A stretch of 64,000 nucleotides of DNA from Gemmatimonadaceae bacterium (GCA_020852815.1 JADZAN010000015.1:1-64000); one strand, 5' to 3'. Positions 1 through 8,427 are shown, numbered from the stretch's first letter. Notes: generated by a model from the sequence alone, not told the origin. Numbers and translations are program-made.

Positions 1-10
1 CACAAGCACG

Positions 11-112
11 ACACGGAGGTCCACGGAGGGATCGCGGAGTAGCACGGAGGAAATGCTCGTCAGCCGACCACCTCCGTGTACCTCCGTGAATCCTCCGTGA
101 ACCTCCGTGTCA
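11..112. repeat. CCTCCGTG-type inverted repeat array (family C)
   Basis: Three ACGGAGG units (13-19, 23-29, 44-50) face four CCTCCGT units (71-77, 81-87, 92-98, 102-108), giving an imperfect inverted repeat around a loop of about 20 bases, closed by TCAAGCTT. The same architecture recurs at about 21185-21290 and partial copies lie at 12538-12577 and 12891-12953. It sits beyond the 3' end of the minus-strand hydrolase gene. No gene is visible in 1-159. Confidence 0.8.
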
Positions 113-159
113 AGCTTTTGAAGTGGACCTGTATCGACCCTCGAGCCCTCCTGTCCGAA

Positions 160-831
160 TCACGCCATCGCCTGCAGCATGGCTGTTGTCACCTCGATCT
201 CGTTGTCGTTCACGAGGTGCCCCATTCCCTTGTAGATGCGTTCATCGACCACGGCGCCAAGGCGTGTGAGCACTTCCGTGCTCTCGTGCACGCGCGCCAG
301 CGGCACGTGGCTGTCCGCGTCGGAGCACCCGATCAGGACGGGGGTTCCGTCGAGTGAGCCGTCGTAGTCGCGCGGTGTTCCCTCCGGACCAATAAGGCCA
401 CCGCTGAAGGCGGCGACGGCGCCGTAGCGCCGCGCGTGGCGCCCCACGAACTCCAGCGTGAGGCAGGCTCCCTGCGAGAAGCCGGCGAGCGCGATGCGTT
501 CGGCGGGAATCCCAGCTTTCTCGATGTAGGCGACGATGTCACGCAGGGCCTGCACCCCGGACGAGATCCCCGGTTCGTTGTCGGCGATCGGCGCGAGGAA
601 CGAGTAGGGATACCACGTGTTTCCGCTCGCCTGCGGCGCAAACCAGGCAAGATCGGTGGCGCCGAGTTGCGGCGCCAACGACATGATGCTCTCCGCGGTC
701 GCGCCGCGCCCGTGCGTGAGGATGAGCGCGCCGCGCGCGGTGTCGAGTGGCGCGCCGCCAGTGAGGATGTAGCCGCCCTGATGCGGCCCGGTGGGGCCGC
801 CGTGCGGCGGCCCCGGAATCGATTGCGTCAT
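160..831 (-). CDS. Alpha/beta hydrolase, phospholipase/carboxylesterase family (MhqD-like)
   Basis: A 223-residue cytoplasmic serine hydrolase. The nucleophile elbow GFSQG has its Ser near residue 119; an HGRGA oxyanion-type segment lies near residue 40, and CSDADSHVP and GMGH near the C terminus supply the expected Asp and His. No signal peptide is seen. Three in-frame starts exist (GTG 846, ATG 837, ATG 831). I prefer ATG 831 because a GGTGGAG sequence lies 9 bases upstream of it, whereas GTG 846 is inside that sequence. It is the last gene of a minus-strand set with a VOC dioxygenase and a MarR regulator. In Bacillus subtilis the same three families (MhqD, MhqO, MhqR) respond to quinones and azo compounds. 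An esterase role on quinone-derived thioester or ring-cleavage products is inference. Confidence 0.88.
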   Translation of the reverse strand: MTQSIPGPPHGGPTGPHQGGYILTGGAPLDTARGALILTHGRGATAESIMSLAPQLGATDLAWFAPQASGNTWYPYSFLAPIADNEPGISSGVQALRDIVAYIEKAGIPAERIALAGFSQGACLTLEFVGRHARRYGAVAAFSGGLIGPEGTPRDYDGSLDGTPVLIGCSDADSHVPLARVHESTEVLTRLGAVVDERIYKGMGHLVNDNEIEVTTAMLQAMA

Positions 832-870
832 GCGCATGTGCTCCACCGTCAGGTCGTTGAGGGGGGCGGA

Positions 871-1947
871 CTACAGCTGCAAGGGCTGCAGTCCGTTCTC
901 GATCTGTTCGCGCTCTGTCTCCAGCCACGCCGGGAGGCGAAGCTCCGTCCCCAGGGTGGCGATTTCCTCGTCGATCGTGAAGCCCGGGCCATCGGTGGCC
1001 ACCTCGAGGAGGAGGCCGTCGGGATCGCGGAAGTAGATCGACTGGAAGTACGTGCGGTCCATCACCGGCGAGACCGACACACCTAACGACATCAGGTGAT
1101 CGCGCCACGCCAGCTGTTCGTCGGCGTTGGCCGCGCGAAAGGCCATGTGGTGCATCTGCCCCACCCCGCCGCGTGCCGGCCGACCGCCCTTGGGCCACCC
1201 GAAGTAGGTGAGCGCCGAGTGCGGCTTGACCTCCGTGCCATCGTACGACGCCCAGAACCAGTGCTTCGTGCTCGGGTCGTCCTGGTTGAAGGTCTTCTTC
1301 ACGAGCTTGAGCCCGAGCGCACTGTCATAGAAGTCGTTGATGCGTTCCAGGTCGCTGGTGATGGCGCTGACGTGATGGATCCCCTCGAGCGCCATGTCCG
1401 GGGTGATGACCGCCACCGGCTCCGGCCACGTGCGGGCGGCAATGGACGCCTCGTCGCGCGAACCGCGGATCTCGGCGTTGGACGGCGGCGCCAGTTCCCG
1501 CCTGCCTAACGCCTCGATCGGTTCGTCCACGGTGTATCCGGGACCGCGCGTGGCAATCTCCAGCACCTGCCCGTCGGGATCGCTGAAGTAGATGGAACGG
1601 AACCAGCCGCGGTCGAAGGGACCGCTCACCGGGACGCCAGCGTCGTTGAGGCGCCGCTTCCACTTGAGCTGCGCCTCGGGCGTGGCAACGCCCAGCGCCA
1701 GGTGATGCACGCCACCCACCCCCCAGCGACCGCGGGGAACCCCTACCGACTCGAAGAAGGTGAGGATCGTCCCCGGCGCACCGTTGGCATCGCCAAAGTA
1801 GAGGTGATACGACGACGGGTCGTCGAAGTTGACGGTGCGCTTCACCAGCCCCACGCCGAGCAGTTCGCGGTAGAAGGCGATGGTGCGGCGGGCGTCGGAC
1901 GACACCATGGTGACGTGATGGAAACCGGCGGTGCGACGGGTGGTCAT
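871..1947 (-). CDS. Ring-cleaving dioxygenase of the VOC (glyoxalase) superfamily, MhqO/MhqA-like
   Basis: A 358-residue two-module VOC protein. Module 1 begins with FHHVTMVSSD and module 2 (from about residue 170) with GIHHVSAITSD; each ends in a metal-ligand strand of the type DPDGQVLEIAT or DPDGLLLEVAT, so His and Glu ligands are visible. Length fits the ring-cleaving dioxygenase family that opens hydroquinone-like aromatics using Fe(II). The gene lies 39 bases upstream of the hydrolase and is probably cotranscribed. Two starts are close together (ATG 1953 and ATG 1947); GCAGGAG is 7 bases from the second, so 1947 is chosen. A CTCAG-N2-CTGAG palindrome about 70-85 bases upstream resembles the sequence at the marR start and suggests MarR control. 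The exact substrate cannot be read from the sequence. Confidence 0.9.
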   Translation of the reverse strand: MTTRRTAGFHHVTMVSSDARRTIAFYRELLGVGLVKRTVNFDDPSSYHLYFGDANGAPGTILTFFESVGVPRGRWGVGGVHHLALGVATPEAQLKWKRRLNDAGVPVSGPFDRGWFRSIYFSDPDGQVLEIATRGPGYTVDEPIEALGRRELAPPSNAEIRGSRDEASIAARTWPEPVAVITPDMALEGIHHVSAITSDLERINDFYDSALGLKLVKKTFNQDDPSTKHWFWASYDGTEVKPHSALTYFGWPKGGRPARGGVGQMHHMAFRAANADEQLAWRDHLMSLGVSVSPVMDRTYFQSIYFRDPDGLLLEVATDGPGFTIDEEIATLGTELRLPAWLETEREQIENGLQPLQL

Positions 1948-2012
1948 GGTCATGCTCCTGCAGAGGGACAGCGGGTGATGAGGGTGTCCGAGGGGGCCGG
2001 CGTCCGGCCAAA

Positions 2013-2033
2013 TGCCTCAGAACTGAGATATCT
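2013..2033. promoter_or_regulatory. Probable MarR-family operator upstream of the dioxygenase
   Basis: A perfect 12-base palindrome CTCAGAACTGAG (2016-2027) is extended on one side by ATATCT. On the minus strand it reads AGATATCTCAGTTCTGAGG. The half site ATATCTCAGT is shared exactly with the sequence at 2568-2577 over the marR start. The known B. subtilis MhqR site is also an ATCTC...GAGAT palindrome, which supports the call by analogy only. Confidence 0.6.
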
Positions 2034-2081
2034 ACGGAATGAACACGGGGCGCGTCGAAAAGGTGCCCGGGTCGCTCGGCG

Positions 2082-2567
2082 TCAGGGCTCCGGCGTCGCG
2101 GCCGTGAGCCCAAGCTGCTTGAGGAGACGCGCGGCCTGGCGTTGCTCCGATTCGTCCAGCCCCGCCATGGCCTGCGCGATCCGCGCGGCGTGCCGCGGAA
2201 AGATGCGCTTCATCAAGCGCGTCCCCTCGCGAGTCAGCGCCGCGTAGCGCGCTCGGCGATCGCCCTCGCAGTCGCGCCGCTCCACCAACCCCTTGGCCAC
2301 CAGCTTGTCGACCAGGAAGGTGATCCCGCCGCTCGACACGAGGACGCGCTTCTGGATCTCGCCAAGGAGCGTTTGCCCGCGATGGTACAGCAGCTCGAGC
2401 ACGGCGAACTCGCCAATCGACAGTCCGTCGGCGCGCGCGTCGGCGACGGCCTGCTCGTGCACCGCCGCGTGGGCGCGCGCCAGCGTGATCCAGAGCTTGA
2501 GCGCCACCTGCTGCTGGGCAGGAAGGTCGGCGGTCGTGGCTGGCGGGGGATCCTTGAGTCGCGGCAT
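2082..2567 (-). CDS. MarR-family transcriptional regulator (MhqR-like)
   Basis: A 161-residue winged-helix regulator. The DNA-binding module is visible at about residues 50-110: GEFAVLELLYHRG, then recognition-helix region SSGGITFLVDKLVAKGLVERR and wing DRRARYAALTREG. Helical dimerisation segments flank it. ATG 2567 is the start; an ATATCT-N8-AGATAT palindrome directly abuts this codon, so the gene is probably autorepressed. No convincing Shine-Dalgarno is seen, and a leaderless transcript is possible. It is followed 134 bases downstream by the ring-cleaving dioxygenase on the same strand. A redox or quinone-sensing Cys is not obvious; the sequence has no clear Cys near the N terminus, so the inducer is unknown. 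Confidence 0.9.
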   Translation of the reverse strand: MPRLKDPPPATTADLPAQQQVALKLWITLARAHAAVHEQAVADARADGLSIGEFAVLELLYHRGQTLLGEIQKRVLVSSGGITFLVDKLVAKGLVERRDCEGDRRARYAALTREGTRLMKRIFPRHAARIAQAMAGLDESEQRQAARLLKQLGLTAATPEP

Positions 2568-2587
2568 ATATCTCAGTAATAAGATAT
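2568..2587. promoter_or_regulatory. Probable MarR autoregulatory operator
   Basis: ATATCT (2568-2573) and AGATAT (2582-2587) form an inverted repeat with an 8-base spacer touching the marR start codon at 2567. It shares ATATCTCAGT with the palindrome at 2013-2033. It also lies between marR and the divergent cupin gene, so one repressor could control both. Confidence 0.6.
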
Positions 2588-2700
2588 TGACGAACCCCCA
2601 GACGTCAATGCCACCATTCCCGCGCGGCTGGTAACGGACAGTGGCACGCGCTATTCTCTGCCGCGATTCCCCAACCCGCTACGCCCGACCGGAGACTCGC

Positions 2701-3081
2701 ATGTCGTCGAAGGAATGCACGCATCACCCCTGGAGCGAGGTCCCGCTCGAGGACGTCACCTCCCACATCGCCCGCAAGCTCATCACCGGCAACGGGATGA
2801 TGATCGCGCAGGTCTTTCTCAAGAAGGGCGCGATCGTGCCGCGGCACCAGCACCACAACGAGCAGCTCACCTACATCCTCGAAGGGGCGCTGCGCTTCTA
2901 CCTGGACGAGGACGAGTCGCGCGTGCAGGACGTGCGCGCCGGCGAGGTGCTGCACATCCCGGCGTGGGCCTGGCACAAGGCCGAGGCGCTCGAGGACACG
3001 CTCGACGTCGACATCTTCAATCCGCCGCGTGAAGACTGGCTGAACAAGACCGACGACTACCTGCGATCCGGAAACAAGTAG
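2701..3081 (+). CDS. Single-domain cupin protein
   Basis: A 126-residue cupin. Motif 1 is RHQHHNEQLTYILEG (HxH...E type) and motif 2 is GEVLHIPAWAWHKAE, giving three His and one Glu as metal ligands. ATG 2701 has GGAGA 5 bases upstream; an upstream in-frame GTG at 2641 lacks such a site and would add a basic tail, so 2701 is chosen. It is divergent from marR with the palindromic operator in the shared upstream region. Cupins of this size often act as quercetinase-like or sugar-binding enzymes. Here a link to aromatic ring handling is suggested only by its neighbours. Confidence 0.85.
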   Translation: MSSKECTHHPWSEVPLEDVTSHIARKLITGNGMMIAQVFLKKGAIVPRHQHHNEQLTYILEGALRFYLDEDESRVQDVRAGEVLHIPAWAWHKAEALEDTLDVDIFNPPREDWLNKTDDYLRSGNK

Positions 3082-3153
3082 CGCCCCCCAAGTGGAGGGC
3101 GCAGTGGAACCAGGGGCGCGCATCGCACGTCGCGGGGCGCGCTTTCGCGTTGC

Positions 3154-3477
3154 CTAACGGGCGCGGCGGCTATGCAGGAAGTGGCGCACCGCGCCGACCA
3201 GCGCAATGGCAGCTCCCGCCGCGATGAGCCAGATCCCCAGCCTGGTCTGGCTGTCGTGGAATTCGGTGCGGGCCACCCAAGTCTCGCCGAGTGGTGCCGG
3301 GTACGTCCCAGCCGCCAGCGATTGAAGCGCGCTTCGGCCGAGGAAGAAGAGCGAGACGCCTCCCACCAGAAGGAGCGCCGCCACGCCGTCTACCACGCGA
3401 TCCGTGAAACGCACCGAGGCCGGCGGCGCACTGGCGATCAGGTCGGCTGAATCGGTCGGGGCGGTCGGGGCAGTCAC
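3154..3477 (-). CDS. Small membrane protein, function unknown
   Basis: A 107-residue protein not recognised as a named family. After a Pro/Ala-rich N-terminal stretch of about 25 residues it has one hydrophobic segment (GVAALLLVGGVSLFFLG) and a second near the C terminus (LGIWLIAAGAAIALVGAV), ending in a basic tail HSRRAR. The arrangement is two membrane helices with a short external loop. Its stop codon TAG is part of a CGTTAGG motif discussed in the findings. It is convergent with the cupin gene and stands alone. Confidence 0.6.
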   Translation of the reverse strand: MTAPTAPTDSADLIASAPPASVRFTDRVVDGVAALLLVGGVSLFFLGRSALQSLAAGTYPAPLGETWVARTEFHDSQTRLGIWLIAAGAAIALVGAVRHFLHSRRAR

Positions 3478-3683
3478 AGGGGGCGAGGACGGGTGTTTGG
3501 AGTCGGATCGGAGGAACCCGGGCAGAAGCGATTCAGGAGTCGCCTCCCTCAGGACGATACTCGCGCCCAGAGGGCACGCGTGACGTCGAGGTGACAGCGC
3601 TCGCTATCGTGACGGTTCGTGCGTCACGTCGCGAACACGTTGTGGCGTAACGCGTTGCCCTCGCCACGCTTCGGTCGTCCTCG

Positions 3684-4805
3684 ATGGTGATGCCTCCCCC
3701 TCCCTCGCGTTCCTCACACCGCGCCGCGAAGCTCCGAGTGATATCGGCCGTTGCGGCGGCGGTGCTCATTGTTGCCGCGGCCAGCCGCGGCGTGACCGCC
3801 GGTGAAACGGCTCAGCGCGGCGAGTCGACGCCCCCCGCGCCTCTCGCGGAGCTGGTCAACGTCCCCGTCGTCAGCAACGGGTCGGTTCCGGTCGACGCCA
3901 TCGACTTCGATTCGCTCAGCGGACGCTCGGGCGACCTTCGGCTCCGCATCATTTCTCCCGCGGAGCTCGACGCCTACCCCACCCTGGTCGAGCGGCTGGG
4001 CGAGGGGATCCGCACCCCAGGGGTCCACGACGTGCGCGCCAGCGATGGGGCGGCGCGTTTCGCCTTTGCGACGCTCACCCCGTGGCAGCGGAAGCTCGGC
4101 AGCTATGTCAACGGCTACCACCTGGGGGTCTGGCCGGGGGAGCAGCGCGCCGTCAGCGAGCAGTACGAGAACCCTGAGGGATTCATCGAGGTCACGCGCG
4201 AGAGCGCGGACACGCCGCTCTCGACGCATTTCGCGCTGCGCGACTTCATCACCCACGATCAGCAGTCGGTCTGGCCCAAGTACATCGTCCTGCGTGAGGA
4301 CCTGATCGACAAGCTCGAGCTGGTGCTCAACGCCCTGCAGTCGTTCGGGGTGGCAACGCAGCACATCGTCGTCCTGTCGGGCTTTCGCTCGCCACAGTAC
4401 AACGCGCGCGGCGTGGGGGAGGGGATGGCGCGCTCCAGCCGCCACCAGTTTGGCGACGCTGCCGACATCATCATCGACGCCAACCGCGACGGGAGGATGG
4501 ACGACCTGAACTTCGACGGGCGCGTCGACTTCTCCGACGTCCAGGTGATTGACCGCGCGGTGGCGCTGGTGGAGCACAAGTGGCCCGACCTGGTCGGCGG
4601 GCTCGGTCTTTACCACGAGACGGGGCCGAGTGGGCCGTTCACGCACATCGACGTTCGCGGGACGCGGGCGCGGTGGACCAACGTCGGCCGGCGTCGTCGC
4701 CCCGCGAGTGGCGCCTGGTCGGGTGTGACCGCAGGCGTGGCTCGTCCGTCTGGATCGTGTCAGGCCGATGGCGCGATGGCCGTCCTCTGCCAGGGGCGCC
4801 GGTAG
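3684..4805 (+). CDS. Secreted M15-type peptidase (DUF882/YcbK-like), cell-wall directed
   Basis: A 373-residue exported protein. Residues 1 to about 40 form a signal peptide (hydrophobic VISAVAAAVLIVAAAS). The C-terminal half carries the zinc-peptidase motifs of the M15 fold: SGFRSPQYN, then SRHQFGDAADI (SxHxxGxAxD) and HIDVRG. Related enzymes are D,D- or L,D-carboxypeptidase-like and act on peptidoglycan cross-links. Between the second and third motifs is an insertion DANRDGRMDD...DGRVDFSD that looks like a pair of dockerin/EF-hand calcium loops. The residues after HIDVRGTRARW are a low-complexity tail of unknown use. The start at ATG 3684 has no strong ribosome site. The gene ends at a long hairpin and is convergent with a GNAT gene. 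Confidence 0.82.
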   Translation: MVMPPPPSRSSHRAAKLRVISAVAAAVLIVAAASRGVTAGETAQRGESTPPAPLAELVNVPVVSNGSVPVDAIDFDSLSGRSGDLRLRIISPAELDAYPTLVERLGEGIRTPGVHDVRASDGAARFAFATLTPWQRKLGSYVNGYHLGVWPGEQRAVSEQYENPEGFIEVTRESADTPLSTHFALRDFITHDQQSVWPKYIVLREDLIDKLELVLNALQSFGVATQHIVVLSGFRSPQYNARGVGEGMARSSRHQFGDAADIIIDANRDGRMDDLNFDGRVDFSDVQVIDRAVALVEHKWPDLVGGLGLYHETGPSGPFTHIDVRGTRARWTNVGRRRRPASGAWSGVTAGVARPSGSCQADGAMAVLCQGRR

Positions 4806-4835
4806 GCGGCAAACCTGCAGGGGACGGGCCTAGCA

Positions 4836-4873
4836 AACGACAAGGGTGGTGCGAGAGCACCACCCTTGTCGTT
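4836..4873. terminator. Bidirectional hairpin terminator
   Basis: A perfect 17-base-pair stem: left arm 4836-4852 (AACGACAAGGGTGGTGC), loop GAGA 4853-4856, right arm 4857-4873. It lies between convergent genes (peptidase and GNAT). The stem ends in AAC/GTT, so a short U run exists on each strand, consistent with terminating both. Confidence 0.8.
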
Positions 4874-4958
4874 AGAAGACGAGAAGACGAGAGGACGAGA
4901 AGCCTGCCCCAGCGAAGGCTGGGGACGAGAAGCCTGCCCCAGCGAAGGCTGGGGACGA
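4874..4958. repeat. GACGAGAA/hairpin intergenic repeat (family B)
   Basis: Tandem GACGAGAA or GACGAGAG octamers are followed by two 30-base copies of a module containing the hairpin CCCCAGC-GAAG-GCTGGGG (4907-4924 and 4937-4954). Related copies occur at about 21060-21165, 21340-21422, 38677-38812 and 62583-62652. It lies immediately beside the terminator and in front of the GNAT stop codon. Confidence 0.85.
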
Positions 4959-4964
4959 GAGGAG

Positions 4965-5489
4965 TCAGGGCTCGGCTTCTCGCACCAGCGAGTAGTTCCA
5001 CTCGTCGCGCAGCTCGCCGTCCTTGATCGCGCACTTTCGCGCCAGGTATGTGCGCTCGAAGCCGGCCTTCTCCAGGACGCGGGCCGACGCGGGGTTGTGC
5101 GTGAAGACGGCGGCGGTGAGGTGATGCAGCGCGGTGCTGCGCCACAACCACTGCACGAAGCCGCGCAGCGCCTCGGTGGCGTAGCCCTTCCCCCGAGACT
5201 CGGCGCACAGCCAATACCCTACCTCGCTGCGCACCCGGTTGATGTCCTCGCCGGGAATGTGGCCTATGGCGCCAATCACGACGTCGCCGACCGTGATGGC
5301 GAAGTTGGTCTGCGGCTCCTGCGACAGGCAGGTGGCGATGTGGGCGGCCGCATCTGCCTCCGTGTAGGGAAACGGAAAGCGGTCGCGCACCATCAACCAG
5401 ACCGACCGGTCGTTGGCGATGGCGGCCAGGCGCGGCACATCGTCCGGGCGCCACGAGCGGATGGCGCAGCGTTCGAGGGAGAGGAGCAT
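4965..5489 (-). CDS. GNAT N-acetyltransferase (RimJ/RimL type)
   Basis: A 174-residue acetyltransferase of the RimJ/RimL branch. It starts with the typical beta strand CAIRSWRPDDVPRLAAIAND, carries EVGYWLCAESRGKGYATEALRG (acetyl-CoA pyrophosphate loop, RGKGYA) at about residues 90-115, and ends with the conserved THNPASARVLEKAGFERTY segment. Such enzymes acetylate N-terminal amines of ribosomal proteins or small molecules; the acceptor is not predictable. The gene lies just upstream of the amidohydrolase stop on the same strand order (20 bases after it), so it may be the last gene of that transcript. Confidence 0.9.
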   Translation of the reverse strand: MLLSLERCAIRSWRPDDVPRLAAIANDRSVWLMVRDRFPFPYTEADAAAHIATCLSQEPQTNFAITVGDVVIGAIGHIPGEDINRVRSEVGYWLCAESRGKGYATEALRGFVQWLWRSTALHHLTAAVFTHNPASARVLEKAGFERTYLARKCAIKDGELRDEWNYSLVREAEP

Positions 5490-5509
5490 GCGCGGGAAAG
5501 CCTAACGCA

Positions 5510-6886
5510 TCACGGACGCTTCACCACCGCGCCCCCCTTCATCACGAAGGTCACGCGCTCCAGCTCGGACACGTCGGTCAGCGGGTCTCCGGCGACCGCT
5601 ATGAGGTCCGCATGACTCCCGGGTGCAACCACGCCGACCTTTCCTTTCCATCCGATCAACTCGGCAGCGTTCACCGTTGCCATCTGGATGGCCTGCATCG
5701 GCGTGAGCCCGAGGTACTTCACGAGGAGGGCGAACTGCCGCGCGTTGAGTCCGTGCGGGTAGACGCCGGCATCGGTCCCGAAGGCGAACTTCACTCCGGC
5801 CTTGTAGGCGCGGCTCCAGTTCACGTCCTGTGACCCGCGCAGCTGTCGTTCCTTCTCGATGATCTTCTCGGGCCATGCATTCTCGTGCGCGTGCTCGAGG
5901 AGATAGACATCGGTGAGGATGTCAGGGACGATGAAGGTCCCCTTCTCCAGCATGATGCGGATCCCCGCGCTGTCGACGAGCCCGCCGTGCTCCACCGACG
6001 CCACGCCGGCGAGTGCAGCGCGGCGAATAGCCTCGGCGCCGTGGGCGTGCGCCGCGACCTTTCGCCCCCACATGGCCGCCTCCTCGACGACGGCGTTCAT
6101 CTCGTCCTGCGTGTATTGCGGCGCGCCAACCGACTCCTCTTCGCTCAGCACGCCGGCACCGGCGAGGATCTTGATCTGGTCGGCACCGCGCTTGACGTTC
6201 TCGCGCACGCGCTTGCGCAGGGCATCGATGCCGTCGGCGACGCCGCTCTCTCCCTCGAAGCGCACGTTGGGGGCGAAGCCGTTCAGGTCACCGTGCCCGC
6301 CGGTTGCGCTGAGGGAGTACGTGGCAACCAGCATCCGCGGCCCCGGAATGTCGCCGCGGTCGATCGCGTTGCGCAGCGCAACGTCGACGTAGGAGCCGCC
6401 GCCCACGTCGCGCACCGTGGTGAACCCCGCCTCGAGCGTGCGACGCGCATGGAGATGGGCGCGCACCGCGTCGTCGATGGGCGACCGCCGAAAGAGGTCG
6501 TCGTAGTAGCTCCCGCTTTCCGACGTGAGGTGTGTGTGGACGTCGAGCAGCCCGGGGAGGAGCGTGGCCGCGCCGAGGTCGATCACGTCGGCGCCGTTAG
6601 GCACCTTTCCCCGTTCCTCGACGCGGAGCACCGAGTCTCCTCGTACCACGACGACAACCTGGTCGAGCCTGCGCGCGCTGGCCGGATCGACGAAGTGGGC
6701 CGCCTTCACGGCGGTGAGGCGGCGTGGGGTGCTGCTGGCGCCGCTCCCCTGCGCGCTGGCCGGCGAGGCGACCGCGAGGCACGCTCCCGCGACTCCGAGG
6801 GTTAGGAGCGTAGCCGGGATGTCGGTGACAGCTCGGCGCGCGGTGCGCGCGATGCGCGCGGTGCACTTGATGAGACGAGGATGCAT
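5510..6886 (-). CDS. Secreted amidohydrolase (imidazolonepropionase-like/Xaa-Pro dipeptidase type), copy 1
   Basis: A 458-residue metal-dependent hydrolase with an N-terminal signal peptide (residues 1 to about 40, ending ASPASAQG). Metal-binding motifs are LLDVHTHL (HxH), AAHAHG, SVEHGG and FGTDAG in the expected order. The C terminus carries the usual small beta module (GSHADLIAVAGDPLTD ... VMKGGAVVKR). Enzymes of this type hydrolyse cyclic imides, amides or prolyl dipeptides in the periplasm; substrate unknown. The open frame reaches 7123, but ATG 6886 gives the signal peptide directly, and the extra upstream part is low-complexity and overlaps the divergent gene's promoter. It is divergent from a paralogue at 7150. 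Confidence 0.9.
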   Translation of the reverse strand: MHPRLIKCTARIARTARRAVTDIPATLLTLGVAGACLAVASPASAQGSGASSTPRRLTAVKAAHFVDPASARRLDQVVVVVRGDSVLRVEERGKVPNGADVIDLGAATLLPGLLDVHTHLTSESGSYYDDLFRRSPIDDAVRAHLHARRTLEAGFTTVRDVGGGSYVDVALRNAIDRGDIPGPRMLVATYSLSATGGHGDLNGFAPNVRFEGESGVADGIDALRKRVRENVKRGADQIKILAGAGVLSEEESVGAPQYTQDEMNAVVEEAAMWGRKVAAHAHGAEAIRRAALAGVASVEHGGLVDSAGIRIMLEKGTFIVPDILTDVYLLEHAHENAWPEKIIEKERQLRGSQDVNWSRAYKAGVKFAFGTDAGVYPHGLNARQFALLVKYLGLTPMQAIQMATVNAAELIGWKGKVGVVAPGSHADLIAVAGDPLTDVSELERVTFVMKGGAVVKRP

Positions 6887-7149
6887 GCGGGCGTGCGAGT
6901 GAAGCCCCAACCTCTCAAGATCGGGCGTCGCTGTCCAGCGCCCGCGGCAAGCCCGCGGGTGAGGCAAGCCGGCGGGCGCGGTTGCTTGTGCCGAGCGGAG
7001 GCAGCGATACATTCGCGCCCGATTGGGGGTGCCGCGGGTGCGGGTGCGGGTGCGAGCGCGCGCTGCACGCGCTGCCGGCGGCGCGTCCCCAGTCTCGCCT
7101 GCTGTTTCGCTACCCCAGGACACACCTCATCCCCGCCAGGGAGAAGACG

Positions 7150-8427
7150 ATGTCGCCAGTGTTCATCACGGCTTTGTCCGCGCCGCGCCGCACGAGCGTG
7201 TCACGCATCTGTCGCGTGCGCCGCGCGCTGCAGCTGACGGTACTCGTCGCGGCGAGCGCGACGGCGCTCGAGGCGCAGTCGGCGGCCATCACGGCGCGCC
7301 GAGTGTTCGACGGGACGCGGCTCCTGACCAACGCGACGGTGGTCGTGGAGGGGGGACGTATCGTGAGCGTGGGGGCACTTCCCGCCACGTTCCGCGGCGC
7401 CCGCTACGACCTCGGCGACGCCACGCTCATGCCGGGGCTGATGGACGTGCATGCGCACGTGGTCTGGCACTTCAACGCGCAGGGGCGCTTCCATACCAAC
7501 GACGACGGCGAGACGGATGCGCAGGGGGCGATCGCCTCGGCGGCCAACGCGTACGCGACCCTCATGTCCGGCGTGACGACCATCCAGTCGCCGGGGTCGC
7601 CCGAAGACAAGGACCTGCGCGTGGCGATCGACCGTGGCGCGCTCCCCGGGCCGCGGCTCCTCACGTCGCTTGGCTCGCTGAGCGAGAGCAGCGGCACGCC
7701 CGACGAACTGCGCGTTAAGGTGCGCGCCTTCAAGGCGCGCGGCGCCGACTTCATCAAGCTGTTCGCGTCGAAGTCGATTCGAGAAGGCGGGGGGCAGACG
7801 ATGACCGACGCGCAGCTGCAAGCGGCGTGCGGTGAGGCGCACGCGCAGGGACTGCGCGTCCTGGTCCATGCGCACGCCGCCGAGGCGATGAAGGCGGCGG
7901 TCAATGCCGGCTGCGACCAGGTGGAGCACGGCGTGTTTGCGACCGACGAGGTGTTGCAGCTGATGATCCGCAAGGGGACGTACCTCTCGCCGCAGTGCGG
8001 GCTCGTGTTCCGCAACTACCTGGACAACCGGGCCCGCTACCAGGGGATCGGCAACTACAACGACGCCGGTTTCAAGTCGATGGAGGAGTCGTTGCCGCTG
8101 GGGATTGCCGCGGTGCGAAAGGCGACGCACACGCCGGGGCTCAAGGTCGTCTTCGGGACCGACGCGGTTGCCGGGGCGCACGGGCGCAACGTGGAGGACC
8201 TGATCTGCCGGGTGAACGAGGCGGGACAACCGCCGCTGGAGGCGCTGGCGAGCGCGACGTCGGTGGCGGCGCAGTCGATGAAGATGGCCGACTCGTTAGG
8301 GACGATTGCCCCGAGGATGGTGGCCGACCTCATCGCCGTGCGCGGCGACGTGATGAAGGATGCAACGGCGCTGCGCCGGGTGAAGTTCGTGATGAAGGGC
8401 GGGCGCGTGTACCGCAACGACCAGTGA
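7150..8427 (+). CDS. Secreted amidohydrolase, copy 2
   Basis: A 425-residue exported amidohydrolase. ATG 7150 has AGGGAG 6 bases upstream and begins a signal peptide ending near LEAQS, so the longer frame from 6982 is rejected. Metal motifs: LMDVHAHV, VHAHAAEA, QVEHGVF and FGTDAVAGAHGRN; C-terminal PRMVADLIAVRGD ... VMKGGRVYRN closes the composite beta module. It resembles the frameshifted copy at 15280 most closely (shared NYLDNRARYxGIGNYN-like and GTDAxAGAHGRN segments). The stop overlaps a GTG of the following PQQ dehydrogenase (GTGA), so the two are probably translationally coupled. Confidence 0.92.
   Translation: MSPVFITALSAPRRTSVSRICRVRRALQLTVLVAASATALEAQSAAITARRVFDGTRLLTNATVVVEGGRIVSVGALPATFRGARYDLGDATLMPGLMDVHAHVVWHFNAQGRFHTNDDGETDAQGAIASAANAYATLMSGVTTIQSPGSPEDKDLRVAIDRGALPGPRLLTSLGSLSESSGTPDELRVKVRAFKARGADFIKLFASKSIREGGGQTMTDAQLQAACGEAHAQGLRVLVHAHAAEAMKAAVNAGCDQVEHGVFATDEVLQLMIRKGTYLSPQCGLVFRNYLDNRARYQGIGNYNDAGFKSMEESLPLGIAAVRKATHTPGLKVVFGTDAVAGAHGRNVEDLICRVNEAGQPPLEALASATSVAAQSMKMADSLGTIAPRMVADLIAVRGDVMKDATALRRVKFVMKGGRVYRNDQ

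Noticed and set aside
3533-3769. A short minus-strand frame (78 residues) upstream of the M15 peptidase
   Set aside because: Overlaps the start of the peptidase and shows no motif; likely a shadow of the promoter region.
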